The position numbers and the translations under genes were made by a program. From Aurantiochytrium sp. KH105 (Eukaryota; Sar; Bigyra; Thraustochytrida; Thraustochytriidae): a stretch of 64,000 nucleotides of DNA. The DNA lies in NCBI GenBank assembly GCA_003116975.1, contig BGKB01000071.1, positions 186,001 to 250,000 on the forward strand, read 5' to 3'. Positions 10,401 through 17,716 of this stretch are shown here, piece by piece; position 1 is the stretch's first letter, and the number at the start of each line of letters is the position of its first letter. The notes under the pieces are model-generated. The model did not search any database. It was not told the DNA's origin and worked only from the letters and a program-made list of their open reading frames with translations.

Positions 10401-12309
10401 CGCTCTTACACTCAAGGACAAATGCGTCCTCAATGAAGACCTCCGTTCGAGGTGCGGACTTCATCAGCGCAGGTACGGGGGTGGCCAGGAGCGCAGTAGG
10501 CGCAGGCGTTACAGGAGAGGACGATGCAGCAGTTCCAGGACCCGAGATCGGGGATTTATTGGCAGTACGGACTTTGAGCACCTGAAGACGGTTTGTTGCA
10601 GCATGCATGAGGCAAATGAGAGGCGTCCCATTGACGTCGTGGGCGACAAAAACAGAACGTACAGATTCAGACGCTACGCCCTTTTTATCTCCGCTCCAAA
10701 TTTCTTGCATGTACACTTCGGACTCAATGAGGTCGTCTTCATCGAGATAAGAATCATCATCTTCAGAAACGTCTGACACTGCCACAAAGTCCTCATCGGC
10801 GTCATCGTCGTCACCTTCACCGTCATTGCCGATCTCTCGACCATCTCTTGCTGCTGCTTCAACCATGACGGGCGAGTCATCGTCCTGTAATTCCGGGTGC
10901 TGCATGTCGTGTTCATTGGGATGAAGAGCGAGCTCCTCCTCGTCATCCTCACACACGCGCGCCATGCGCTGCCGCAGTGCACTTTCCTGGCCGACCTCGG
11001 CTCGCGACGAGGTGTTCACAGCTGAGGCGGGAAGGAGACTCCAGACAGTATGCGTTTTACGTAAGGCGTGGTATGTGACGACGAGACAGAGAGAGTTGTC
11101 GACAAACAAGATCCTCTGATGCGAATCGCACATGAATTCGCCAACCACAAAGTCTGGCGTGCTCCTGGTGTTCCGGCCCTCGTCTTCCTCCTCCTCCTCC
11201 TCCTCGGCGGCTCCCATATCTGTATCCTGATCTTCTCCATTGTCAGCAACATCGCCGTTGCCAGTGCGATTGCGGGTTCGACTTCCTCGCGGGCGCGCCG
11301 GCGTAAAGCCGAGAGCGTCTTCGTCAACTTTCATAGGAGATGGCATTGAAAGTCTTTGCGGGGGAATGTGCTTGGCGTCGTGTTTGGCTTCCAGGACCGC
11401 ACTTGTGTCCATGAATGCAGCTTCGTCCTCTGGACTGGCGGTCTTTTGCGAGATCGTATATGAAACAGGTTTGAGTTCTTCGAGAGGGTGGAGCAAACTG
11501 AAGAACATCGGAGATGGTACATCATCATCATCATCATCACCATGGCCCTTGATAGTGGTGAGGCCTCTGGAAGATCCCATGCCTTGATCGCGCAAGCTGC
11601 TTGACGCAGCAGCGGTTGCTGCTGCCGCGGCGGCGGCTGCAGCAGCTGCAGCAGTGGGGGGCACTCGCTGGCGAGGGGGCATGCCTGATTGAACATCATC
11701 TGCCGGGTCTGCATCATCCATGTCGTCGACACCTGGGACAGCGCGCTCGATGAGAATGCCACGAGGAAGAGCCCACATACGCGCTGCCTTGCAAGGAAGC
11801 GCGACTTCGAACTCGGATCCATCAGGAGCATAGATTTTCACGCACTCGAGCCCTTGCAACACGCAAAGACAACGATCCTCTTGCGCTAAAGGTTCGGAGG
11901 CCCGAGATGGTGTTTCCGACGCAGGTGGCGTAGCATCTGCAGCATCAGCATCCGGTCCAACGCCAGGACTGCCACCAAAGTTACTTTGCGCAGGCTGCTG
12001 GTCACCGACCTGGCTATCGCCAGTGACGCCAAGGCTACGAATGTCCTGCGTCACGCCCACGCCAACAAATGAGGCGAGCAACGCCTGCTTGGCCGACAGC
12101 ACTTGACGGTAGCTCTTGTAAATGCGTTGCGTCGACCCATGGCCCGCGCTCCACACAACTTGTTTGCCATTCACGTGGACCATCTCGTCAAAGTCTGGAG
12201 GGCTCGTCTGGGCTTGCAGCGTCGACTCGTCATGGCGCCGAGCCCCACCTGCAAAGAGCTCGAATGATTTTGACGGCGCCGTGAACCACCCCACGGGATA
12301 GAGCCTCAT
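4465..12309 (-). CDS. ANAPC1: Anaphase-promoting complex subunit 1 (APC1)
   Basis: APC1 is the large scaffold subunit of the anaphase-promoting complex, the cell-cycle ubiquitin ligase. The start is ATG at 12309; the frame opens 33 bases earlier only with TTG. The protein is 2,614 aa, longer than the roughly 1,950 aa of animal APC1 because of low-complexity insertions: an alanine run near 11585-11660 and several Asp/Glu runs. Diagnostic motifs are VHVNGKQVVWSAGHGS near the N terminus, MALPVGRGM around residue 1530 just before SWPQFHNGCAAGL, the proteasome/cyclosome (PC) repeats after that, and YVLAAEERCLDAYDIDT in the C-terminal domain. All match APC1/Tsg24/BimE in the expected order. It is transcribed toward VPS8. 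No intron is needed to keep the frame open. Confidence 0.94.
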   Translation of the reverse strand: MRLYPVGWFTAPSKSFELFAGGARRHDESTLQAQTSPPDFDEMVHVNGKQVVWSAGHGSTQRIYKSYRQVLSAKQALLASFVGVGVTQDIRSLGVTGDSQVGDQQPAQSNFGGSPGVGPDADAADATPPASETPSRASEPLAQEDRCLCVLQGLECVKIYAPDGSEFEVALPCKAARMWALPRGILIERAVPGVDDMDDADPADDVQSGMPPRQRVPPTAAAAAAAAAAAATAAASSSLRDQGMGSSRGLTTIKGHGDDDDDDVPSPMFFSLLHPLEELKPVSYTISQKTASPEDEAAFMDTSAVLEAKHDAKHIPPQRLSMPSPMKVDEDALGFTPARPRGSRTRNRTGNGDVADNGEDQDTDMGAAEEEEEEEDEGRNTRSTPDFVVGEFMCDSHQRILFVDNSLCLVVTYHALRKTHTVWSLLPASAVNTSSRAEVGQESALRQRMARVCEDDEEELALHPNEHDMQHPELQDDDSPVMVEAAARDGREIGNDGEGDDDDADEDFVAVSDVSEDDDSYLDEDDLIESEVYMQEIWSGDKKGVASESVRSVFVAHDVNGTPLICLMHAATNRLQVLKVRTANKSPISGPGTAASSSPVTPAPTALLATPVPALMKSAPRTEVFIEDAFVLECKSAQPVMASGNANCLDLLVLGLDGKLQLFRGASSLCSIELATELVPPLPSPSTGQSVAARRRAALAINKRPQGTGQVIRLERAVSNRVNLVLDNGYVLRAMTAMAFSSRLVRPCLEGLDRALPARVALRIRVETSYWYDLLCNGEDPRLERAASVLVGVQGLAKTGKAVDLEWAAFIIVIASLIQESLPAGQTSKTPSSSLMTDNENDENDDHGNTSSAFALMMATDFHCEYAQENQGVLPFDESPQPSETEDIAWYVSLLEVSSSYAKAAMAAPEPFERYARVLLLCLHLVYEDMKLSTLTWGMVRPMAGLLSGIVKSTLTTSSAARYLDHYARDLGVESPIPLPAMPSEARLNLHTTSSAPDVFAWLTLRAQRASGSYRAIKPPGVAYMGSSAGSFRGNGQDPPSCSGERGGDRTATPARPSAHSTFTSADMATLRPFPELDSCFRTQQICCFYDLLAGGTGDEATSDPLEFRLSKDRKMPRAASKSPVMSAIVAMDGSLGHWMSVHGYEARNAAERTVLGMVWFNFTLQDLETLSFGLSIPLREALHHCRSNPSGRWPADAYVLVGREDMAALALAPPPTLIPVFMRKQLRRIADRLEAAGDDGLGSGPPSQLPASSQSSESGNAFRTPGGVQGSSSKAHAASLARSSSTPYVSSIHSAGSSFRRSSKLRRRRRLSEASLSTVTTAVTPVWRRIASGQGLATQVAEDILWGGGGAMDRRLGRDGILDQSLLRQQQQQQRSQVTTATRKLLSIADFARLSASASAEVSAGSHGADIFGFEDEGGLDGAKSGASNGAGVAGSGMGGMGASAGAGGASRATGSGRGGSTGRADDPSGFGLLQRMSSLRFGSDRRIVEVCKLLRSSKPVRLAVERKPETSDHELVAAQQAKLLLLSRRIMALPVGRGMITLGTVRPLLTDTVDIPVLTLAGKIPPNNAVVKLDFTNVSNVEELMSWPQFHNGCAAGLRLAAGRQVTPLTRTWIAYNRPETPNATHAGYLLALGLHGHLAALTMADIYEYLAQGHDETTVAIMLGLSAAKRGTMAPTVSKMLCLHIPSLLPAAFSDMEVPPTVQTSALIGIGLLYQGTAHRLMTEFLLAEIGRRPNSDRCEDRESYSLAAGLALGFVTLGFGARERGLSGLADLGLEDRLHRYMVGGLDPDFAAAQRAGGGSDPSKCSRVNEGPYVNVNVTSPGATLALAMMYLKSGNESVAARLAIPDTHFLLDYVRPDLLMLRVVARSLVLWDAVEPTEAWALGQVPPAIRFSFERLLGGGSTAASIRAAGLAGARHAPQEDADDNLEYEIVSPPPGEESDEDMGDADHGEGRRTSASGDDGNDDEEEALPAPPMRQSAATPSPSRGRGANRPRSQSHDAVGPRRTFSNPIARLRRRGNSMMSVNSRKSSVDEDSDGKPRRNTGVPVDEDAVRLAHANIVAGACFALGLRFVGTGLRAAQQTILRFVRHFAHLRTCESDDPHVPQRPDRSTLELCLGTCAVSLALVMAGTGDLETLRILRALRFKTDETVRFGNHMCIGAAIGILFLGGGRMSFNNDNASIAALLTSFFPRYPLHTFDNQYHLQALRHLYVLAAEERCLDAYDIDTRSPCYLPIKVTLREDAAHYYNDKAATRGEGIAGVAFRGEECLLPRQVARALQSKATVVDMVAPCLLPPLAWISSIRIASPRYWPMNIALDGEQNVAQKLALSAYRVICVKRKVGHLSYLEDPQGVSSLLARPRLKLMQSKSGLDTHSSDFMRAFTADPHVLAFAKHFCGAVPAGVDDQEREFVEFCTTTLYECLTHEKPEMLNDMINLHQTGRAFQRSSHSFHLRNLKVLMAFYADESMRKQTQAAKPEEQPLVDYAFLVSLEDNFRAAFRGFDAAPGLLRDYLQRLEFPPRALLAAAIADHQAGGQTASVEQDALAQRSGHANYEVLFAAYLHFHGIPDAGVLASMDLSRLSMESLPVFMAQHAGVLRPSALLKMAIAMGASR

Positions 12310-13075
12310 TCTCTCTTGATCGCGTCTTCCCCTCTCGAGCAATCAACAATCCTGCGCCCGCGCCGCCACTATCCTCTGTCCTCTGAGCTCGTCGCCGGCG
12401 CCGTCGTCTTCGGCCTCGAGCGCGTAAAGTAGTCTGCTCGAGGCGGTCTCCTCGTTTGCCCGCGGCGTCCAACCGCCAAGACGCGCAATCTCGCGTCTCG
12501 TCGGCCTCGGTCGGGCTGGCACTTCTCGGAGGGAGCGACTGCAATCGCGCAGGTCGCGCGGCAGAGCGTTCTCGCGCCCCGCGCGCGGAGAGCCGCTCGT
12601 CGGGTGTGGCCGCGCAACGCTGCAGCCAGCGGAGCGGTTGCTAGTTTGGGCTTGCTCTCTGCGGCTCCTTGTTTTCCTACGCCACGACGATGAAAGAACA
12701 ATGGTCAAGCAAGAAGCAAGAAGCAAGAAGCAGCAAGAGGCAAGGAAGGAGATTGTTGGAGGCTTTTGTTCACGATGGGATCTCGCGGCTTACATGTGCG
12801 ACCTTCAGGATCTTGGAGCGGACCGCGAGTCATGCAAGGTTTTAAATTGTCGCGGAAAGAAGAACCAAGAATAGATGAATGGATGACTAGAGATGTCGAC
12901 GAAGATGGGACACCCGATGTCCACATTATTTTATTGAGGTCTGTTCGGGTCTGTCTGATTGTTAGACCCGAAACCAGATCTTTGCATTTCTTTCCAAATT
13001 ATTACGATCGATCTTCTGATCGAATTGTAGAACAGATTTATTCACTCGATCGCACCAATGTGTCAACGTTCGGCG
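12310..13075. other. Intergenic: APC1 upstream region
   Basis: These 766 bp lie between the APC1 start and the 3' end of the next minus-strand gene, so they should hold the APC1 promoter. A short imperfect run of AAGCAAG units lies at about 12703-12745. The distal half (12940-13060) is AT-richer, with several GATC-containing inverted words. I saw no coding region with family features, no tRNA and no clear promoter motif. Confidence 0.5.
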
Positions 13076-13774
13076 CTAAACAAAGATAAGGACCCACACA
13101 ACAATGTTGAGCGCAAAGTCCAGGAAACAAAAGGTGCAGGCAATTGTATCACTGAATGCCCAATCAAGAGCGTGCCTGTAGGCTGCGATGACGGACCGAT
13201 GCACGGGTTTGCCGTCATACAGGGCCTGATCACCGTATAGGATGTAAAAATAGTAATTGCGATCGCGCCAAACATCAACCAGGGCGACGGCGTCCGTAGC
13301 AGTTGAGATGACCAAGAAAAGAAGACTCGAGTATTGCCGCATGGCAGCATTTTCATATCCCATCGCAAGATAGGCACTGAAAGCCATAAAGAATGTCGAC
13401 GACACCTTGTTCACGGCCATGGAATCGCGACCGTTGAGTTCTGGTCGAAGTGTGTTCGAGAAAGCCAGCACATTGAAGGAATCTCTGATGAGGCGCAAAG
13501 ACGTAACGAGAACGGCCAAGCCACTGAGAATGATGCCAGCTGTTGTGCGCGTAAGCGCGCTGGCATGGCGTCCGTCAAGGGAGTCGAGACATACACCCAA
13601 AACAAAGAAGGCCTCCGACTGCGTTGCAAGCAACCCAGACGCATAGTTGGCAAGCCAGTTGTCGTCGCTGGTCGTTTCCTCTGCCTCCTGCTGCTGCTGT
13701 TGCTGCTCCGCCTGATCTTCGCCCTTCTCCACGTCCTCAGCAGCGACGCGCGCGTCGAGCATGGACCCCGCCAT
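13076..13774 (-). CDS. Multi-pass membrane protein of unknown family (intact copy)
   Basis: ATG at 13774 gives a 232-aa protein. The N terminus is acidic with a short glutamine run, followed by about five hydrophobic segments: FFVLGVCLDSLDG, GIILSGLAVLVTSLRLI, STFFMAFSAYLAMGY, SSLLFLVISTATDAVALV and a C-terminal span ending NIVVWVLIFV. I do not recognise the family. The frame stays open upstream to an ATG at 14026, but that extension runs through a 96-bp repeat and is not conserved in the paralogue, so the shorter start is preferred. A frameshifted paralogue lies at 15802-16527 on the opposite strand. Conserved words shared by both are DSFNVL, GRDS and DxWRDRNY. The shared protein sequence shows that the reading frame was under coding constraint at some time. 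Confidence 0.7.
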   Translation of the reverse strand: MAGSMLDARVAAEDVEKGEDQAEQQQQQQEAEETTSDDNWLANYASGLLATQSEAFFVLGVCLDSLDGRHASALTRTTAGIILSGLAVLVTSLRLIRDSFNVLAFSNTLRPELNGRDSMAVNKVSSTFFMAFSAYLAMGYENAAMRQYSSLLFLVISTATDAVALVDVWRDRNYYFYILYGDQALYDGKPVHRSVIAAYRHALDWAFSDTIACTFCFLDFALNIVVWVLIFV

Positions 13775-13903
13775 CTTCACTTCGCGACAGTGGGCAGGGC
13801 TGATCCGAGCGGCCGGCCCAGACGGAGCCTCTGCGAGTTTTCTTCGTCGCGCGGCCAGGGGCGGCACTCCGCGAGCGCCAGCAGCGCTTGGAGTTTTGCT
13901 GGC

Positions 13904-13999
13904 GCGCCCTGTTGCCAATCCCACTCCCATGTGCGGTTTTGAGGGGCGAGTTGATACTAAACCTGCACGCGCTCGCCAGTGCACACCGGTGTGCGTGAA
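13904..13999 (+). repeat. 96-bp exact direct repeat, copy 1
   Basis: This 96-bp block, from GCGCCCTGTTGCC to GTGTGCGTGAA, is identical base for base to 15488-15583 in the same orientation. It lies about 130 bp upstream of the intact membrane-protein gene. On the plus strand it is followed directly by GGTAAGT, a splice-donor-like word; copy 2 is followed by unrelated sequence. The block has no stop codon in one plus frame and one minus frame. I recognise no tRNA, rRNA or SINE boxes in it. Confidence 0.95.
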
Positions 14000-14209
14000 G
14001 GTAAGTGCTCCATTCGTATAGACCATTACTTTGGGGGTACTCAATAGTGAGACACTAAGAGTACTTAACGATCTGCGGTCGCGGCGCCACGTGCGAACTT
14101 TAGACCATTTCAATGAATGAAAAAATACACGATCTTGTTAAAATATTTATCCGTTGAAATTCCCTCTGTCTTTTACTGGGCACAGCTCTTGTCATGGGAC
14201 TGTGCTGGA

Positions 14210-14496
14210 TCAGAGGGAAGATTGGTGATGAATGCTATCAAGAATGAGCTCAGCGAAAGCAATCTGCACAGCCAAACGCTTCTGTGGGATCGCATTGCGA
14301 CCTGGTTCCGGTTGCAATGCCCTATTGATTTCATCCATGCTGGGGCCAGGAACTAGCCCGCCCATCGTCATCATGACATGAATTCCGCAATCAAATGTGT
14401 TGTCGAGAGGTTGAGCACCATAATAATTGGATGGTCCTGTCCACCTATCTATCGCAAATAAATCGGACGTAGCCGGGGCCTTCTTCTTTTGGCGCT
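14210..14496 (-). pseudogene. Ulp1-type (C48) cysteine protease C-terminal fragment
   Basis: Translating the minus strand in the frame that stops at TGA 14212-14210 gives GAQPLDNTFDCGIHVMM followed by a helical C-terminal tail. The Q...D-C-G-[IV]-x-V arrangement is the hallmark of the Gln and catalytic-Cys end of Ulp1/SENP peptidases. The upstream His and Asp parts of the catalytic triad are missing here, so this is a truncated domain. It joins the DDE fragment through an out-of-frame Lys/Arg-rich linker. No ATG precedes it, and it is best read as part of the same decayed element rather than a separate gene. Confidence 0.6.
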
Positions 14497-15183
14497 TTGC
14501 TCTGCGCTTGCCGCGACGACTACGGCAACTACCCTGGCCAGCCTTAGAAGACGCGTCTGCACCCTTTGCAAGTTCGGCCTCACCTGCCGTCTCATGATGT
14601 CACCTTTTTTGAATGTAAAGTTCGCGGCACGACTCAAGTCTGCTGCAAAGACAGCATCGGCCATTGTTTGCGAAAATAGCCCACGTAAAGGATGCCCAGG
14701 CCCTGGAAGCAGGACGCTATCCCAGCGCTTGAGCCAATGGAAGGCGTCAACATAGACTCTCACACCAGGCCAGAGACTCTGAAGGTAATTTCTTTGCTTG
14801 CAGCAGTTGTCGATCCATATACATTCTGGCTGATAGTCCTTGCTATCCATGAAAACACGATGTTGGCGAAAATCGTCAAGAGCGTCCATCACCTCGATCA
14901 TCCTTTCGCCGTCACGCAAAGCGCGCACATAAGCAGCTTGGTTGTGCTCATTCAACACCGTGAGCAGCGCACCAAAAGGCTGAAAGGTTGTTGTTTGCTC
15001 TCCATCTTTTAGCATCACACGAGCTCGCTTCGTGTACTTGAAGGTGCAGTCAAGACGGAGCACGTTTGCCTGCACAGACACAATCTCGCGAACCACCGGT
15101 CGCGCAGTTTCGCGCTGCTGTTCAAACATGATCGATTCGACCAGACCGCGCCCCAGAAGATAAATGTTGAATCCCTTGGGTCA
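14449..15183 (-). pseudogene. DDE-type transposase core, fragment
   Basis: The frame is open from about 15183, with its first ATG at 15129, and stops at 14449. It contains LRLDCTFKYTKR, a VLNEHNQ segment, CIWIDNCCKQRNYLQSLWPG and VYVDAFHWLKRWD. The Asp residues in LDCTF and WIDNCC, with the later D-x-x-H, have the spacing of an RNase-H-fold DDE transposase core. Upstream the frame is closed by TGA codons near 15187, and a plausible N-terminal piece continues in another frame (15373-15188). The Arg-rich C terminus looks like read-through after a frameshift, since the Ulp1-like piece follows in another frame. The exact superfamily is uncertain; Mutator-like is my guess from the associated protease. 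Confidence 0.6.
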
Positions 15184-15483
15184 TCAAAGGCCCCAAATGG
15201 CCTTGGGGGCTCACGCTTGAGGACCTTGCTCCTTCGATCGTCGAAGCCTCCCTCTCCGGAGCTTTCTCTTCCACGTTCCTCCCACTTCCTCTTATTAGAG
15301 CTTCGCGCAATGATTTCTGTCGGAGGATCTCCCCGACGCGTTCCGGACTAAGAACTTCCCCGCATCCCTTCATGCTGAAGGCGCCTCAGAGGTCGTGCAC
15401 CATTGCTATCTTTCTCTGTAGATTATCTCTGAGAAGCTTTATGCGATCATGTCTGGTCTTCTTGCTCCAACGATTCTTCAGTA

Positions 15484-15484
15484 N
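15484..15484. other. Ambiguous base (N)
   Basis: This is the only undetermined base I noticed in the window. It lies four bases before the second copy of the 96-bp exact repeat, which is the kind of place where assemblies are joined or collapsed. The order of the pieces on either side should be treated with caution. Confidence 0.95.
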
Positions 15485-15487
15485 GGA

Positions 15488-15583
15488 GCGCCCTGTTGCC
15501 AATCCCACTCCCATGTGCGGTTTTGAGGGGCGAGTTGATACTAAACCTGCACGCGCTCGCCAGTGCACACCGGTGTGCGTGAA
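15488..15583 (+). repeat. 96-bp exact direct repeat, copy 2
   Basis: It is identical to 13904-13999 and in the same orientation. It closes a segment of about 1.5 kb of transposon debris. It is followed by a TTTACCCCCATTTGGGGG inverted word near 15600-15617 and a GCGCG-rich hairpin-like stretch to about 15640. Confidence 0.95.
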
Positions 15584-15801
15584 CTTTACTTATGGTACTT
15601 TTACCCCCATTTGGGGGCCGCGCTTCGCGCACGCGCACTGACTGTGAATGCCCACAATGCCTTGGCCTGCCTTGTAGAATGAGGATCAGATGAGGACCAG
15701 GATCAGAACGAGGACGCGATGGACCTCAAGAATGAAGTTTCTATCGTCGAACAGCACTGGCACGACGTGGCAAAGTTCTTTTCACACGAAGAGGCCTGAC
15801 A

Positions 15802-16527
15802 GCTGAAGACGTCGGAAAGGGCGAAGAAAGACCAGGCGGAGAAAGAGCACGAGCAACAGGAGCAGCAAGAAGAGTCGACGGTCTCGGACGATCAGTGGCT
15901 TGCCAACTATGCAACCGCGTTGCTCGTGTCACAGCTGGGGGCCTTGTTCGTTTTGGGAGTCTGCTTCGACTCCATCGATGGAGGCGATGCCAGCTTGCTA
16001 ACTCGCGCAGGAGCTAGCGTTATGCTCAGCGTCATGGCCATTCTCCTCGCGATCGGACGACTTCTCAAAGATTCCTTCAATGTTTTAGTTTTCAAAGACT
16101 CAGTACGACCACAATTCGATGGACGCGACTCCATAGCTGTAAGCAAGATGTCATCAACATTCTTTACGGCTTTTAGCGTCTATCTCGCGACGGGATACGA
16201 GAAGGCGGCAATGCGGCAGTTCTCAAGTCTATTGCTTTTGATTATCTCGACAATCCCGGACGTCGTCGACATCTTCGATATTTGGCGTGATCGTAATTAT
16301 ACTACTATTACCTCCTGTACTGTGACGAGGAAATTTTTGATGCTAAGTCTAAACGTCGGTCATTTATTGCGGCCTGCAAGCATGCTCTCGGATGGGCTCT
16401 CAGGTACACAATTGCCTACACCTTTTGTTTTCTGGACGCGTACGCACGCTTAGTATGTTATCGCGCACACGAGTCTCGATTGATGATGGTTCGAGCGATC
16501 AAAAGTATACGCCAAGGAATGCAGTAG
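15802..16527 (+). pseudogene. Frameshifted paralogue of the 13076-13774 membrane protein
   Basis: Translated similarity to the intact gene starts at AEDV (15802), changes frame near 15825-15832 where about four extra bases lie (KKDQAE then continues the match), and runs through DDQWLANYA and DSFNVLVF to DIWRDRNY. It changes frame again at about 16301-16303 and continues as YYYLLYC, HALGWAL and YTFCFLD to a stop at 16525-16527. No ATG opens the conserved part; the main frame begins only at a TTG (15920). It is on the plus strand, head to head with the intact copy. Either it is a true pseudogene or two sequencing errors split a working gene. The protein-level match across all three frames makes common ancestry firm. 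Confidence 0.8.
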
Positions 16528-16648
16528 GCCTATTTGAGGTGGCCAAGTCTGGCAAACTACGCCTCGACATGGTTCGGTAAAAGTGATCCTAACAACGATC
16601 TATCAAACAAAAAAACAATCATCAATCAACACCGGCGACAGGAAATGC

Positions 16649-16981
16649 TTAGCTCGTCTTGAAGCATGTGATGTAGCTTTTACGAAAGTAAAAATGCCAA
16701 TAAGTCTTGGAGGCGCACGTGAACTGAGAGCTGTAGCTCTGACCGACAACGACCATCCAGTTGGGGCCGTAATTAAAATCCAGCAACTCTTTGAGGTATT
16801 TGGAGAGCATGCTAGCCTCCTTCTCCTCTTTGGCGCGGTCTGTTGATTTCTCGAACATGTCGAAGGCCTGTTTACATAGCTGCACTACCTTGTCGCGCTG
16901 ATTCGCGTCCATGTCAGAGTGGGGCTGCTCGCTGAGCTGCTTCAAGCTCACGTCCTCGAGGCGGTTCATGCTGGACGTCAT
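16649..16981 (-). CDS. LC8-type dynein light chain
   Basis: This 110-aa protein has an N-terminal extension of about 25 residues, then a compact LC8 fold: ANQRDKVVQLCKQAFDMFE (helix), KYLKELLDFNYGPNWMVVVGQ (second helix into the first strand), then SSQFTCASKTYWHFYF and a final strand. In known LC8 proteins the pattern is DKKYNPTWHCIVG...YFYLG, and the match in order and spacing is good. LC8-family chains are dimeric hubs of cytoplasmic and axonemal dyneins. The divergent residues (GQSYSSQFT rather than GRNFGSYVT) suggest an axonemal or divergent LC8 paralogue rather than the ubiquitous hub. The start is ATG at 16981; an in-frame GTG 24 bases upstream is not used here. Confidence 0.85.
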   Translation of the reverse strand: MTSSMNRLEDVSLKQLSEQPHSDMDANQRDKVVQLCKQAFDMFEKSTDRAKEEKEASMLSKYLKELLDFNYGPNWMVVVGQSYSSQFTCASKTYWHFYFRKSYITCFKTS

Positions 16982-17716
16982 TTGTCTCTTTTCCCGCTCC
17001 ACCACCTCGCGCGGTCTTGCAGGGTATACACGGAAATGAGCGAGTCGGCGTTCTCAAGCTCGTGCAGTGCCTGGCCTCCCCAGACTTCCTTTCGCGCACC
17101 CCGCGCGCACCGCCCCTCCCCGCGCGTCGTCACGCAACGATGAAGGTGGTCTGGTCTAGCTTCGCTTGGCTGAGCTCGCCTCGCCTTTGTCTTGTCTGTC
17201 TGTCTGTCTGTCTGTCTTTTGCCTTGCCTCTTCTTGCCTTGCTTTGCCTTGCGCGATCGTTGACGAAGAAATGGCCCCTCGCGCGTCCCACTCGTAAAGC
17301 CGTTGAGCGCGCGATCCCGTAGGATACACATCAATTGCCGCCAGAACGTGGCACCAAAAATACGTCACCTTTCTTCTTAGCGGAACCAGGAGTCCGTTGG
17401 AAGAGGAGGCCAAGGTGGGGGTCCAAGCGACCCATCAGGGCCAGCACGGCGCCGCAAGCTCAGTGTATTGCTAGCTGGCGAAAGCACATCAATGCTTGAA
17501 TGGTGCTCCCGCGAGGACAAAGAGGCCTACATTGATGCTCGGTGACAATACCTGCCCTCCGAACAAAGGTCGCGGCAAAACTCAACGGTGCTGACGGACG
17601 CCCACTGCAGGAGCCGCGGGAGAGGTGCAAACGCGGACGAACGTAGACGTAGAAGCGGCAACAGCAAAAAAGGAAAGCAGTGAGCTGCTACGCGCCAGCA
17701 GCGAGGACTGCCAAAC
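16982..17716. other. Intergenic: divergent promoter region of LC8 and WDR17
   Basis: These 735 bp separate two divergently transcribed genes, so both promoters should lie here. A TGTC tetranucleotide run occupies 17194-17217. I saw no RNA gene and no open frame with recognisable content. Confidence 0.5.
17194..17217 (+). repeat. (TGTC)n microsatellite
   Basis: Six perfect TGTC units lie in the LC8/WDR17 divergent intergenic region. Confidence 0.9.

Larger units (their letters stand above)
14210..15373 (-). mobile_element. Decayed DNA transposon (DDE transposase plus Ulp1 protease remnants)
   Basis: The minus strand between the two 96-bp repeats carries pieces of a transposon in at least two, probably three, reading frames: a possible N-terminal piece (about 15373-15188), a DDE-type catalytic core (15183-14449) and the C-terminal end of a Ulp1/C48 cysteine protease (14496-14210). 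DDE transposases that travel with Ulp1-like proteases are known in Mutator-like (MULE) and some other eukaryotic elements. I could not delimit terminal inverted repeats or target-site duplications. The element is broken by frameshifts and seems internally deleted, so it is unlikely to move by itself. Confidence 0.65.

Noticed and set aside
13904..13999. 96-bp repeat as a tRNA-derived SINE or group II intron end
   Set aside because: I could not find matching A/B boxes or a domain V hairpin; the words looked suggestive but do not fold as required.
13775..14026. 84-residue N-terminal extension of the membrane-protein gene
   Set aside because: It is encoded partly by the 96-bp repeat and is not shared by the paralogue; the ATG at 13774 is preferred.
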